A stretch of 61,157 nucleotides of DNA, taken from contig CABQCA010000001.1 of assembly GCA_902462525.1 (NCBI GenBank), forward strand, positions 1-61,157, in the 5' to 3' direction. The translations under genes were made by a program, and so were the position numbers. The notes below the pieces were generated by a model that was not told where the DNA came from, searched no databases, and saw only the letters and a program-made list of their open reading frames with translations. Below, piece by piece: positions 7,644-16,553 of the stretch; position 1 is the first letter of the stretch; every line of letters starts with the position of its first letter. Origin of the DNA: an uncultured Porphyromonadaceae bacterium (GTDB taxonomy: Bacteria > Bacteroidota > Bacteroidia > Bacteroidales > Muribaculaceae).

Positions 7644-8747
7644 TCAGTCGGCGATGCAGATGGCAACGCGGTTCATGACAGGATCGGGATACGGCTGGGT
7701 TTCAGCTTCGCCCATGCTCTGGACAGTGATGCGGTCGGCAGCGATGCCGTACTTCTCCCGGAGGAGCTTGGCTACAGTCTGTGCGCGCTGGTTGGAGAGG
7801 CGCAGGTTGATGGCGCGTGTGCCGGTGCCCTTGTCGGCATAGCCGGTGACGGTGACTTTCTTGCCGGGGTTAGCCTTGAGATAGTCGGCCATATCCTTGA
7901 CCTTGCTCATTTCCTTGCTGCTGACGGTAGTGTTCGAAATGGTGAAGAACACGTCGACACGGTAGGGATTTTCGGCCTTCACTTCTTCTTTGATGTAGAC
8001 AGTGTCGGTTTTCTGGACGGGCACTTCGACGATACGCTCGACGATGCGTTCCACGTACTGAGGCTCGACGGTGCGTGTGGTCTTGGTGCACTTCTTGCCG
8101 AAAGTGAAGCGGGCGCCTACGAGGGCATTGAAGTACCAGTCGGCGTTGCCGGCTTTCTTGGAGTTGTAGCCGTCGGGGAGAACATTTGCCTGCAGTTCGA
8201 TGCCGAGAGCAAAATTCTCGTCGGCGCCGAATTTACCGAGGAAACGGGCTTTGGTGCCGTCCCAGAGAAGGCCAAGGGGATGATAGCCGTTGTTTGCGGC
8301 AGCATATGCGGCATCGAAGCTGTTGGCTTCGTTGTTATGCCAGCCTACATTGACACCGATGCCGGCGAATACATTGACGTCGACAAGACGGTTGGGGTTA
8401 TAACCGCCGAGGATGTTGGTCATGTCGAAAAGGACGTCGGCTGTAGGTGCGATGTAGTTCCATTTCCAGCGGTGAGCCTGTTCGAGTTCCATCACGCCTT
8501 TGCTCTGCCAGCCGTTGACAGCCAGCCGGGCTCCGATGTAGGGGTTGAATTTGTAGCCGGCGGCTATCTGGGCGTTGGGGGCGGCAAGTTTGCCGAAAGC
8601 ACCTTCACCGAGGGTCTCCTGACCGCCTATCTGAGTCTGCAGGAACCAGTGGGGTTTGAACTGGTAGACAGTGACCTCCTCCTGTGCCACGGCCGGAAGA
8701 GCCGCCATGAATAAAGCTGCAGAGAGTATTATCTTGCTGAGTTTCAT
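7644..8747 (-). CDS. OmpA-family outer-membrane protein
   Basis: A 367-residue protein with signal peptide (cleavage after PAVAQ). Residues about 25-215 have the alternating Gly/aromatic pattern of an eight-stranded beta-barrel, followed by a linker with VERIVERIVEVPVQ. Residues about 265-367 form an OmpA-like peptidoglycan-binding domain, with VTGYADKGT and NLRLSNQRAQTVAKLL carrying the expected Asp and Arg. It should anchor the outer membrane to peptidoglycan. It lies 99 nt downstream of a large coiled-coil lipoprotein on the same strand with no recognisable promoter of its own, so the two are probably one operon with a hairpin between them. Confidence 0.9.
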   Translation of the reverse strand: MKLSKIILSAALFMAALPAVAQEEVTVYQFKPHWFLQTQIGGQETLGEGAFGKLAAPNAQIAAGYKFNPYIGARLAVNGWQSKGVMELEQAHRWKWNYIAPTADVLFDMTNILGGYNPNRLVDVNVFAGIGVNVGWHNNEANSFDAAYAAANNGYHPLGLLWDGTKARFLGKFGADENFALGIELQANVLPDGYNSKKAGNADWYFNALVGARFTFGKKCTKTTRTVEPQYVERIVERIVEVPVQKTDTVYIKEEVKAENPYRVDVFFTISNTTVSSKEMSKVKDMADYLKANPGKKVTVTGYADKGTGTRAINLRLSNQRAQTVAKLLREKYGIAADRITVQSMGEAETQPYPDPVMNRVAICIAD

Positions 8748-8790
8748 GTTCGTTAAATATTTAAGTTGTTTCTTTTTAACTGAAGGTCTC

Positions 8791-8821
8791 CAAGGTTGTC
8801 CCCGACCGGGGACATACCTTG
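8791..8821 (-). promoter_or_regulatory. intercistronic hairpin
   Basis: CAAGGT...ACCTTG encloses the perfect GTCCCCGGTCGGGGAC dyad, making a long stem between the lipoprotein stop and the OmpA start. There is no T-run after it, so it more likely stabilises or processes the mRNA than terminates it. Confidence 0.5.
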
Positions 8822-8846
8822 AATTGCTTCAATTGTTAGAGATTGC

Positions 8847-11609
8847 TCAGCGCATGGTCACGTAATAGCGGCATGTTGCTGTTACGCCATGATAGTCGAC
8901 CGATGTGTAGAGAATTTCGTAGGTGTAGCCGGGCTTCATGTCGCGTGTGGGAATAGCGAAGCGCTTCTGGTGGCCGGGACATACCTGAGCGAGCCATTCG
9001 GTGCTCTTGTTGATGGTGGCGCACTGTGCTTTGGCATTGGCAGCGCTCTTGCCGGTGGCATTGTCGATAACGTTTGTCACGGCGACAACTTTCTTGTACG
9101 AAGGAGCGACGATTTCGGCGTTGAGCGATGTGGCATAGAGCATGAATCCGTCGCCGCCGTCGTTGACGAGAACAGTCGGGTTTGCAGGGTTGGCGCTCAG
9201 GAGGAAGTCGCGTGCCGAGCTGCCGCGGTAGAAGATGGCGGGCTGCATGTAGTGGTTGGGATCCTCGAGCATGCTGTTGAGGCGGCGGGCGATGCTGTTG
9301 TAGCGTTCGATGAAGTTGTTGAACTTGCCTACATAGTTACCTACCTTGCCGTTGATTTCGTCCTGAATTTCAGTTACGAGGTCCTCGATCTTATCGTTGA
9401 TCTTGTTCTGCATCTGAGCGAGCAGATCTTCGACTGCGGAGTCTACCTTGGTAAGCATCTGGTCGATAGCATCTCTGAAGGCTTTGTTGAGGCTTTCGTT
9501 CCATGTACCGATCTTATTGTTGAATTCATCCTCAATATTAGCGAGGAACTTATCCATGTCTTCTTGGGATACTTCGCCTTTTGCCTCAACAGTACCGATT
9601 TTTTGGCCGGATTCATCTATTACATCACCTTTGACAACAGCCGAGAGTGTGCCGTCGTATTTGAGTTCAATGGGTGCGATCTCGAAATCGAGTGTGATGT
9701 CTTTGCCGTCGAGGTTGACTGTGACGTCGGAGAAGTCGAACTTGAAGTCGTCGAGTTTGTCAGAGAGGTCGAAGATTGTCTGGCTGATGGGGTCGATGAC
9801 GGGGAACTTGTGGTTGATGCTCTGACCGTTCATGAAGCTGTAAGAGAGCGGACGGAAAGTTGTTGCGGCAATGTTGTAGTTGGAGTATGTCGCGTAGTCC
9901 ACGCCGTTTACATTCCATGCGGCTTTGAGGCCGTAGGCGGGAAGCATACCGTTGATCTGGTCGTAGAGGGCCTTCATCAGGTTGAGAGCGTTTGCGCGCA
10001 GACCGCTGCGGCCGTCGGAAAGAATGTCCTTCATAGCGGTTTTGAGGCGCTGGTCGATCTGTACCTTAACGGAATCGATAGCTTCGAGATTGGGCTCGAG
10101 GTATGCGTCGGCTTCGTAGAAGCCGTTCTGTGCCGAGCGTGCGGAGTAGCCGAATGTGAGGACTTCGTCGCTGCGCCGGAGGTTCTTGAGCTTCACGGTG
10201 CAGTTTTCGTCCTGACTGTTGACGAGGGTGAGGTCGCCGTTGGTGAAGTCGACATTGTTGGGGTTGATGGTGACGAAGAGTTTGCCCAGGTTGGCGTTGC
10301 CTTCTTCGATAAGTACGGCGCCGTTGGCGATGGTTTCGGGAACGAGACCGCTGGCCTGGAGAACTTCGTACTCGTCGGCGGTAAGTTCGGGCTCGTTATC
10401 GACGGTTGCTATCTGCTGGGTGCTCGGGAACGAGAAGTCGGGTTTGTCGCTGAAGCCGTAGTAGTTTACGAGCATGTTGCTCTGAACGCCGATGGGCAGC
10501 GAGAATGTGCCGAAGAGGGGATTGTAGACGCCCTGAACGATCATTCCGGTGATGAGGCTGTTGAGGCGCTCTTCGAGCTGGGTGAGTTTCTGGAGTTCTG
10601 TCTTGATTTCTTCGATGGCAGTTTCGCAGGCTGTCACGCGGTTCTTAAGAGCTTCGAGGTCGATGGCGTACTGGGCGAGGTGAGTGTCCAGTTTCTGGTC
10701 GAGGGCCTGAATAAGCCCCTCGAGTTCCTTGTCTTTTTCCGACTGGGTGTTGAGCTGACGCTGGAGGTCCTCGTCTTTTGTCTGGAGAGCCTTGATTTCT
10801 TCAGTTATGGTGCTGTTGGGGAACATTTCGACCCAGGCGCCGATGGCTGCGCTGTTGAGGTTGGCCTGAGTGAGCGCGTCGACAGCGTCTTTCTCGGCTT
10901 TGGTGAGACGTGTGTCGAGTGATCCGACTGTAGTCTTCAGTTCCGAGAGAGCTGTGGAGTGTTCGCCCACAAGAGTCTGAAGATTGGTGATGTTTGTTAT
11001 GATAGTCTGAATCTGGGTACCGTAAGCTTTTTCTACGATATCCTTCACGTCCTGCTCTGTGAGGCCGTATTTTCCTGCTTCGAGGTCCTTGATGAGCTGC
11101 TCGTAATTTCCGGAGAGGGTGTTGTAGTTGGTCTGAAGGGTAGTGATCTGATCCTTGAGACCGCCTTCACCGAACACCTGATTGAGCTGGTTTGTGATGT
11201 TTACAATGGTGGTGTTGGTCTTGAGGTCGTCGGCGGTGAGGAAGCCGAGCTCTTTGATTTTATCGGAATTGAAATATTCCAGAATCATGTTTCGGATTTC
11301 CTGCTCGGTCCATGTCTTGCCGGTCTCGCCTATGCGCTCGAGAAGAGCGTCGAAGTCGCTCTGGAGATCGTTCAGGTTATCGGTAGTGGCGCCGAGCTTG
11401 ACCAGAATGTCGCGGAAGTTGTCGGAGCACGACTGCTTGCATTCCTCCTGAGCTTTTTTGAGCTGATCGATAAGGTCTTTCAGGGCCTGATCGTTTTTGT
11501 TCATTACCGCCTGAATGTCTTCGTCATTGTCCTTACACGACGTGAAGACATTGCTACTGAAGCCTATTGTGGCAAGAAGCAGCAATCCGTAAGTAAATTT
11601 TTTCTTCAT
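8847..11609 (-). CDS. giant coiled-coil surface lipoprotein (920 aa)
   Basis: The start MKKKFTYGLLLLATIGFSS is followed by lipobox FTSC with Cys25, then acidic KDNDED, a sequence that favours surface export of Bacteroidetes lipoproteins. Residues about 30-360 are almost entirely heptad coiled coil (long Leu/Ile/Lys/Glu/Gln runs such as LKDLIDQLKKAQEECKQS). A beta-rich middle (about 365-640), a second helical region about 690-800 (DQMLTKVDSAVEDLLAQMQN), and a globular C-terminus ending GVTATCRYYVTMR follow. I recognise no named domain. A leader hairpin precedes it and an OmpA-domain gene follows, suggesting a lipoprotein stalk working with the OmpA anchor. Function unknown; structural or adhesive surface fibre is a guess. 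Confidence 0.75.
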   Translation of the reverse strand: MKKKFTYGLLLLATIGFSSNVFTSCKDNDEDIQAVMNKNDQALKDLIDQLKKAQEECKQSCSDNFRDILVKLGATTDNLNDLQSDFDALLERIGETGKTWTEQEIRNMILEYFNSDKIKELGFLTADDLKTNTTIVNITNQLNQVFGEGGLKDQITTLQTNYNTLSGNYEQLIKDLEAGKYGLTEQDVKDIVEKAYGTQIQTIITNITNLQTLVGEHSTALSELKTTVGSLDTRLTKAEKDAVDALTQANLNSAAIGAWVEMFPNSTITEEIKALQTKDEDLQRQLNTQSEKDKELEGLIQALDQKLDTHLAQYAIDLEALKNRVTACETAIEEIKTELQKLTQLEERLNSLITGMIVQGVYNPLFGTFSLPIGVQSNMLVNYYGFSDKPDFSFPSTQQIATVDNEPELTADEYEVLQASGLVPETIANGAVLIEEGNANLGKLFVTINPNNVDFTNGDLTLVNSQDENCTVKLKNLRRSDEVLTFGYSARSAQNGFYEADAYLEPNLEAIDSVKVQIDQRLKTAMKDILSDGRSGLRANALNLMKALYDQINGMLPAYGLKAAWNVNGVDYATYSNYNIAATTFRPLSYSFMNGQSINHKFPVIDPISQTIFDLSDKLDDFKFDFSDVTVNLDGKDITLDFEIAPIELKYDGTLSAVVKGDVIDESGQKIGTVEAKGEVSQEDMDKFLANIEDEFNNKIGTWNESLNKAFRDAIDQMLTKVDSAVEDLLAQMQNKINDKIEDLVTEIQDEINGKVGNYVGKFNNFIERYNSIARRLNSMLEDPNHYMQPAIFYRGSSARDFLLSANPANPTVLVNDGGDGFMLYATSLNAEIVAPSYKKVVAVTNVIDNATGKSAANAKAQCATINKSTEWLAQVCPGHQKRFAIPTRDMKPGYTYEILYTSVDYHGVTATCRYYVTMR

Positions 11610-11693
11610 ATTATTAGAATTAGTATATTGTTATCGGTTCAATGGTCTGTTTAGTCAGTAATGCAGTCAACACTAAGCTTTGTTTGTATTTGT

Positions 11694-11726
11694 AAAACAG
11701 GCCGTGAGTGTAACATGGCCTGTTTT
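11694..11726 (-). promoter_or_regulatory. leader hairpin of the lipoprotein operon
   Basis: AAAACAGGCC and GGCCTGTTTT form a 10-bp perfect stem with a 13-nt loop, only about 12 nt after the -7 box at 11738. The 3' arm ends in TTTT on the transcribed strand, so it may be an attenuator or a 5' stabiliser of a highly expressed mRNA. Confidence 0.5.
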
Positions 11727-11737
11727 GATTGATTCGG

Positions 11738-11745
11738 CAAAGATA
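11738..11745 (-). promoter_or_regulatory. -7 box TATCTTTG of the lipoprotein operon
   Basis: Perfect -7 element with a TTTG-containing -33 region about 20 nt further upstream. The leader is about 125 nt. The 310-bp gap around it holds only this promoter, the leader hairpin and the divergent promoter at 11857. Confidence 0.75.
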
Positions 11746-11856
11746 AGTATTTTTTACCAATTCCAACAAATCGAAACAGGTTTTTTCAAAAAATAGATTT
11801 ATAATATTTCTGTATTTTATATTAATGTCGGTTAAAGATATTCCAAATATTATACT

Positions 11857-11864
11857 TATCTTTG
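11857..11864 (+). promoter_or_regulatory. -7 box TATCTTTG of the divergent outer-membrane protein gene
   Basis: Perfect -7 element 56 nt upstream of the ATG at 11920. Confidence 0.75.
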
Positions 11865-11919
11865 CATCGCATGATTTGCTAAGGCGCGTAGTCATGCGAT
11901 AGAACCTCTCAATATCACA

Positions 11920-12942
11920 ATGTTACGATCGATGAAATTGCTATTAGCATTAACCACCGCTTTTTTTCTTGTCTATTCCGCCAATGCAAATGCACAGACA
12001 GCAGCGCCGCAACCCGGGACGACTTCACAGCAGTCGACGCTCAAACGTCTCGGTATATTCAATAAACTTGAAACCGGCATCACACTCGGAACAACCGGAT
12101 TCGGCATCGAACTGGCCACTCCCGTCACCGAATGGGCGAAAATACGTGTCGGCGCAAGCTTCGTTCCGCACTTCACTGTTCCACTCCACTTCGGAATCAG
12201 CTCCTACACCGACGGCACGAGTGTGAACAGCGGCAATATTGGCAAGATTCAGGATATGATGTACAAGCTTTCGGGCTATGAAATGGACGACCGCATCGAT
12301 ATCGACGGCACTCCCCGCATGGCCAACTACAAGTTTCTTGTCGATGTGTACCCGTTTCGCTCCGACCGGCGATGGCATCTTACCGTAGGCTTCTATGCCG
12401 GTCCGCGCCGTATCGCCAAAGCTGTCAACACGATGGAGGAAATGCCTTCGCTGCTGGCGATGGCTATGTACAACCGCCTCTACGACGCTTCGCAGCAGCC
12501 CGACTTCATCGAGAATGTCTGCACCGAGCCCATTTTCGGAAACGTGTACATCGACCCGGAAGTCGCCTATCAGCTTCAGCAGCGCCTCACAGAATACGGG
12601 CGTCTCGGCGTTCATCTCGGCGATTTCAAGGACGGAACCCCTTATTACATGGAGCCGGGCAAGGATGGCACAATGCGCGCCGATGCCTTTGTGAACACCA
12701 TGCGATGGTACGGCGGTCTTGGCTATGCGGCCAGTGTCAGCAAGGACGGTCACTGGAACATCGGCTTCGACCTCGGCGTGATGTTCTGGGGCGGTGCGCC
12801 CAAAGTGGTCACAAACGATGGTGTCAATATGACCGACGACCTTGAGAATATCCGTGGAAAAGTCGGCGACTACATGAAGCTCATGCGCGGCCTAAAAGTC
12901 TATCCGACCTTTGAGTTCAAGCTCACCTACACCTTCTTCTGA
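11920..12942 (+). CDS. outer-membrane beta-barrel protein, unknown family
   Basis: A 340-residue protein with a signal peptide (MLRSMKLLLALTTAFFLVYS, cleavage near ANAQ). An in-frame ATG at 11932 is an equally good start. The mature part has many amphipathic strands (ETGITLGTTGFGIELATP, WHLTVGFYAGPRRIAK, WNIGFDLGVMFWGGAP) and ends in FEFKLTYTFF, the C-terminal aromatic signature recognised by the BAM machinery. I know the general type, common in gut Bacteroidales, but no named function. It is monocistronic and divergent from the coiled-coil lipoprotein. Confidence 0.75.
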   Translation: MLRSMKLLLALTTAFFLVYSANANAQTAAPQPGTTSQQSTLKRLGIFNKLETGITLGTTGFGIELATPVTEWAKIRVGASFVPHFTVPLHFGISSYTDGTSVNSGNIGKIQDMMYKLSGYEMDDRIDIDGTPRMANYKFLVDVYPFRSDRRWHLTVGFYAGPRRIAKAVNTMEEMPSLLAMAMYNRLYDASQQPDFIENVCTEPIFGNVYIDPEVAYQLQQRLTEYGRLGVHLGDFKDGTPYYMEPGKDGTMRADAFVNTMRWYGGLGYAASVSKDGHWNIGFDLGVMFWGGAPKVVTNDGVNMTDDLENIRGKVGDYMKLMRGLKVYPTFEFKLTYTFF

Positions 12943-13078
12943 CGTCGCCAGCCTTTTCGTTCACACGGGTCTGCAGATGGCGGCCGCATATCCGTTCATT
13001 TCCAGACAGACGGCACGCCTTTTGTTGTTATGGATGGTTTCTCTGATGTATGCCGGTTTCATTTTGCTTCATTGTCGG

Positions 13079-13104
13079 GTTATAGTGCGAGCTCGCACTA
13101 TAAC
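13079..13104. repeat. 26-bp perfect palindrome abutting the comM stop codon
   Basis: GTTATAGTGCGAG is followed directly by its reverse complement, with no unpaired centre. It touches the TAG of comM (13104-13106). Neither side has a T-run, so it is a poor intrinsic terminator. It may be a protein-binding site or an mRNA 3'-end stabiliser. The rest of the 160-bp gap up to 12942 shows nothing. Confidence 0.7.
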
Positions 13105-14645
13105 TAAACTGAGCCCCAGGAGGAGCGGTCGAGGTTGCGATAGCTGATGGCTTCGGAGATGTGGCGGGGGAGGATTGCGTCGGAGGCGTCGAGGTCGGCG
13201 GCTGTGCGGGCCACTTTGAGTATGCGGTCGTAGGCGCGGGCGCTCATGTCGTACTTTGCCATCGCCTTGTTGAGCAAGGCCTGGGCATCGTCGGAGAGTG
13301 CGCAGTAGAGGCGAAGGTGACGCGGCTCCATCTGGGCGTTGCAGTTCACTGCCGGATCGTCGGCGAAGCGCCCGGCCTGTATCTGCCGGGCCCGCACTAC
13401 GCGTGTGCGTATGTCGGCACTGCGTTCGCCTTCGGTGCGTGATGCCAGTTCCTCGAAGGGTACCGGCAGAATCTCCACCTGAATGTCGATGCGGTCGAGC
13501 AGAGGACCCGATATCCGGCTCATGTATTTGCGTACCGCTCCCGCAGGGCATGTGCAGGGCTTCGACGGGTGGTTGTAATATCCGCACGGGCACGGATTCA
13601 TGGAAGCCACAAGCATGAAAGAGGCCGGATAGTCGACCTGATACTTTGCTCTCGACACTGATATGTGGCGGTCTTCGAGGGGCTGTCGCAGTACTTCGAG
13701 GACGGTGCGCGGAAATTCGGGAAATTCGTCGAGGAAAAGGATTCCGTTGTGGGCGAGCGATATTTCGCCCGGCATGGGGTTGGAGCCTCCGCCTACCATC
13801 GCTACGGGCGACACCGTGTGGTGCGGTGAGCGGAAAGGACGCTGCGTCATAAGGCGCGAGCCGCGCGGCAGTTTCCCGGCCACGGAGTGTATTTTGGTGG
13901 TTTCAAGGGCCTCCCGTAAGGTCAGGGGCGGCATTATCGACGGCAGGCGTTTGGCCATCATCGATTTGCCGGAACCGGGCGGCCCTACGAGCAGTATGTT
14001 GTGGCCGCCGGCACACGCCACCTCGAAAGCGCGTTTCACGTTCTCCTGACCTTTGACTTCGGAGAAATCGTAAGGGAAAGCACCTTGTGCGGCGGCAAAT
14101 TCGGCGCGGGTGTCGACCTCGGTAGGCTCGAAGACGGCGTTTCCGCTGAGCAGATCGATGACTTCGCGCAGATTGCTGAGGCCGTAGACTTCGAGATTGT
14201 TCACCACGGCGGCTTCGGTAGCGTTTGCTTTCGGCACTATGAAGCCTTTGAAGCCGGCGGCACGTGCGGCTATGGCCATCGGCAGCACGCCCCGGACTGG
14301 CTGCAGCGAGCCGTCGAGCGACAGTTCGCCCATTATCATGTACCTGTCGAGTTCGGGAGCGCTGATGGCGCCGGCGCCGAGGAGTGTTGCCACGGCTATG
14401 GGCAGGTCGTAGGCCGAGCCTTCCTTGCGGACGTCGGCCGGAGCCATGTTGATGACTACTTTTGTGTGGCCTATGTTGAATCCCGACTGTGTGAGGGCCG
14501 AGCGCACACGTTCCTGGCTTTCTTTGACGGCTGTATCGGGGAGTCCTACGATGCAGTACTGCATGCCGCGCTCGACCACAGTCTCGACAGTGACTATTAT
14601 GGCATCGATGCCTCTTACGGCTGCGGCATATGATTTTACGAGCAT
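13104..14645 (-). CDS. comM: ComM/YifB-type AAA+ Mg-chelatase-like helicase
   Basis: I set the start at ATG 14645 (MLVKSYAAAVRGIDA, 513 residues, the normal size). The longer frame to 15290 is out-of-frame translation of the preceding lipoprotein gene. An N-terminal ChlI-like domain (about 1-170) precedes the AAA+ module with Walker A GPPGSGKSMM at 221-230, Walker B GILFLDEFPEF, and the insert CPCGYYNHPSKPCTC with paired cysteines. In Gram-negatives ComM promotes branch migration during natural transformation; many non-competent species keep it. It starts 2 nt after the stop of the DUF4369 lipoprotein gene, so it is cotranscribed. Confidence 0.92.
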   Translation of the reverse strand: MLVKSYAAAVRGIDAIIVTVETVVERGMQYCIVGLPDTAVKESQERVRSALTQSGFNIGHTKVVINMAPADVRKEGSAYDLPIAVATLLGAGAISAPELDRYMIMGELSLDGSLQPVRGVLPMAIAARAAGFKGFIVPKANATEAAVVNNLEVYGLSNLREVIDLLSGNAVFEPTEVDTRAEFAAAQGAFPYDFSEVKGQENVKRAFEVACAGGHNILLVGPPGSGKSMMAKRLPSIMPPLTLREALETTKIHSVAGKLPRGSRLMTQRPFRSPHHTVSPVAMVGGGSNPMPGEISLAHNGILFLDEFPEFPRTVLEVLRQPLEDRHISVSRAKYQVDYPASFMLVASMNPCPCGYYNHPSKPCTCPAGAVRKYMSRISGPLLDRIDIQVEILPVPFEELASRTEGERSADIRTRVVRARQIQAGRFADDPAVNCNAQMEPRHLRLYCALSDDAQALLNKAMAKYDMSARAYDRILKVARTAADLDASDAILPRHISEAISYRNLDRSSWGSV

Positions 14646-14647
14646 GG

Positions 14648-15631
14648 TCAGAGTTGTTTCAGATAATTTTCGGCTTCCGCCACCCACGGCGTGCGCAGCA
14701 GCTGGGCGCCGGCGCTGTCGGTGACCACTATGAACGGCAGCGAGGGAATGGCAATGCGTTCGAGCGCCGGTGACGCCGGTCCGCCCGGCAGCCAGCCTTG
14801 GGTCCACTTGGCGCTGTCGGGTGCTGTGTAGCGGCTCCAGTCGCCGAATTCGGGGTCGAGGCCTATGTCGGCGATGCGGCGGTCCTTGTAGTTTCTTCTG
14901 ATAAAGGGTACTATGCTGTCGGACCGCGGTGAGGCTACATCGGAGAACACGAGCACCGCCATGTCGCCGCCGGTATTGAATGTGGCAGCTGAATCGGCGT
15001 GGGTGAAGTAGCGGAAGGAGCCTACGGTGTCGGCGGCAGTCTCGCTCACTATGCGCAACAGCAGCGAGTTGTAGCCCTCGGTGATGCCCGACGGCCGTGC
15101 TTCGGGGGCTATCATGGCCAGTAGCGAGTCGGCGAGAGCCGGCTGGCGGCGGCTGTCGAAGGTCGTTGTCAGCAGTATGGTCGAGAGAATCTTGTCGGGG
15201 TTGTTCTCCACATAGCGTGCGACCACACGGTTGGCTTCGAGGGGCCCGGCGGCGAGGCTGTCGGCGTTGTCGCGCAGAAAGTCGGCCCATGCCGTGGAGA
15301 TTTCGTCGCCCGACACTTTCACGGCATATGGTTTCGAACGGTCGACGCTTATCTCGTAGTTGTTGCCGTTGCGGGCGTAGATGCTGGCTATGGGCCGGTA
15401 TTCATAGTCGAAGACGGTGACTATCGCCGGCTGCCGGGCGCTGCCGAAGAACTCGAAGTCTCCTTCCCTGGCGGCGGTGATGAGTGTGCGGTAAGCGCCG
15501 TCGGCATAGTAGCCCACGCGCAGGTTGATGGTGGGATCACCCTCTATGTGGCCGTTGACGCGGAAAGTGTCGGTGTCGGTGCAGGCTGTCAGTACGACGG
15601 CGGCAGATATGGCGGCTATGAGCTTCTTCAT
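14648..15631 (-). CDS. DUF4369/thioredoxin-like lipoprotein
   Basis: A 327-residue lipoprotein with signal MKKLIAAISAAVVLTAC (lipobox LTAC, Cys17). Residues about 22-110 fit a DUF4369 domain (FRVNGHIEGDPTINLRVGYY). The C-terminal part (about 210-327) has a thioredoxin-like outline ending LPFIVVTDSAGAQLLRTPWV, but the CxxC redox pair is missing: the expected site reads VFSDVASPRSD. It should therefore not act as a disulfide reductase and may have a binding role. Its ATG shares one base with the stop of the upstream phospholipase gene, so pldA, this gene and comM form one operon. Confidence 0.75.
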   Translation of the reverse strand: MKKLIAAISAAVVLTACTDTDTFRVNGHIEGDPTINLRVGYYADGAYRTLITAAREGDFEFFGSARQPAIVTVFDYEYRPIASIYARNGNNYEISVDRSKPYAVKVSGDEISTAWADFLRDNADSLAAGPLEANRVVARYVENNPDKILSTILLTTTFDSRRQPALADSLLAMIAPEARPSGITEGYNSLLLRIVSETAADTVGSFRYFTHADSAATFNTGGDMAVLVFSDVASPRSDSIVPFIRRNYKDRRIADIGLDPEFGDWSRYTAPDSAKWTQGWLPGGPASPALERIAIPSLPFIVVTDSAGAQLLRTPWVAEAENYLKQL

Positions 15632-16470
15632 CAGAAATCGCTGAACAGTTTCGGTTTTATGAGCAGACCTATGCGGACCGACGAATGGTACTTGTTGTAT
15701 TCAAGCAGTCCTTCGCCATAACCGTTATAAATCTGGAGGAAAAGAAATTGGTTATCTCGTCTGAATATGCGGTACGACAGATCGAGGATTATGTTGGCGT
15801 TCAGATTCCAGCCCTTGCGTTTCACCATGGTGAGTCCGCCCGAGAAGCGGCGGTTGTCGGAGATGACCTGAAAGCCCGTCTGCCAGAAGCCGCAGTAGTC
15901 CACGATGTCCTTGTTGTTTTCGCCGTCGACGATAGGAGCCCATATTTTGCCGTGTACCATCAGATTTTTTGTGACAAACACGTTGGCGGCGAGGGCAACG
16001 CGGTTCCAGGAGCGCGACTGGATGCTGTCGCGGCCGTTGCTTTCGTGCTCTATCATGAATGTGAGTTTGCCTATGTAGCGGTTCTTGATGAAGAGCGGTT
16101 TCGTGAGTCCTATGCCGGGGTTGAAATTGAGGTCGGTCATGGGAAGCGATTCCTCCAGCACGTTCCAGAACACTTTCTGCGTGTAGAAAAGATAAAGGTA
16201 TGTGCCCAGAGGAAGTGTCGCCTTGGTAAGGCGCTGAGCTACCGAAATCTGGAATTTTACGTTAGTATTCTCGTTGGTGGGCCGGAGTCCCAGCGGCGGA
16301 CCGAAGATGAAATAATTGTCCTTGTACAGACCGAAATAAGGCTGGTTGGAGAAGTCCTGTTTCACGCTGTCTGCATCAAGCGGGTCGCCGCCGCCGGTAT
16401 TCAGAATCTGGGCGGAAGCGGTAAAAGTGACGAATACTAAAAGCGCTGCGATGAGCCTGCGCTTGCACAT
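15631..16470 (-). CDS. pldA: outer-membrane phospholipase A (OMPLA)
   Basis: I chose ATG 16470 (MCKRRLIAALLVFVTFTASAQ, 279 residues). The upstream ATG at 16509 lies before the promoter box at 16497. The active-site signature EHESNGRDS (His and Ser as H-x-S-N-G) is followed by SRSWNR, whose Asn completes the OMPLA triad. Strands rich in Tyr and Phe form the 12-stranded barrel, ending FRRDNQFLFLQIYNGYGE. OMPLA hydrolyses misplaced phospholipids in the outer leaflet of the outer membrane and needs dimerisation and calcium. It is the first gene of the pldA, DUF4369, comM operon. Confidence 0.88.
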   Translation of the reverse strand: MCKRRLIAALLVFVTFTASAQILNTGGGDPLDADSVKQDFSNQPYFGLYKDNYFIFGPPLGLRPTNENTNVKFQISVAQRLTKATLPLGTYLYLFYTQKVFWNVLEESLPMTDLNFNPGIGLTKPLFIKNRYIGKLTFMIEHESNGRDSIQSRSWNRVALAANVFVTKNLMVHGKIWAPIVDGENNKDIVDYCGFWQTGFQVISDNRRFSGGLTMVKRKGWNLNANIILDLSYRIFRRDNQFLFLQIYNGYGEGLLEYNKYHSSVRIGLLIKPKLFSDF

Positions 16471-16496
16471 GTGAGCTGTGAGATGTAGCATAAACG

Positions 16497-16504
16497 CAAA
16501 ATTA
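16497..16504 (-). promoter_or_regulatory. -7 box TAATTTTG of the pldA operon
   Basis: On the minus strand, 27 nt before ATG 16470. It is 15 bp from an oppositely oriented box at 16520, so the two promoters share upstream DNA. Confidence 0.65.
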
Positions 16505-16519
16505 CGCAAAAAAAATGAT

Positions 16520-16527
16520 TATCTTTG
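16520..16527 (+). promoter_or_regulatory. -7 box TATCTTTG of the small membrane-protein gene
   Basis: Perfect -7 element. It overlaps the nominal first codons of the longest frame (16515), so translation must start later, at ATG 16554. Confidence 0.75.
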
Positions 16528-16553
16528 CAGAAAAGACGAAACGGACTTATTTT

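Noticed and set aside
8889..10922. 677-codon plus-strand open frame opposite the coiled-coil lipoprotein
   Set aside because: Composition is Val/Gly/Glu/Cys-rich without domains; it is the mirror of a GC-rich gene with a clear lipobox, promoter and partner on the other strand.
14645..15290. N-terminal extension of comM
   Set aside because: Arg/Pro-rich out-of-frame translation of the DUF4369 lipoprotein; ComM begins MLVKSYAAAVRG.
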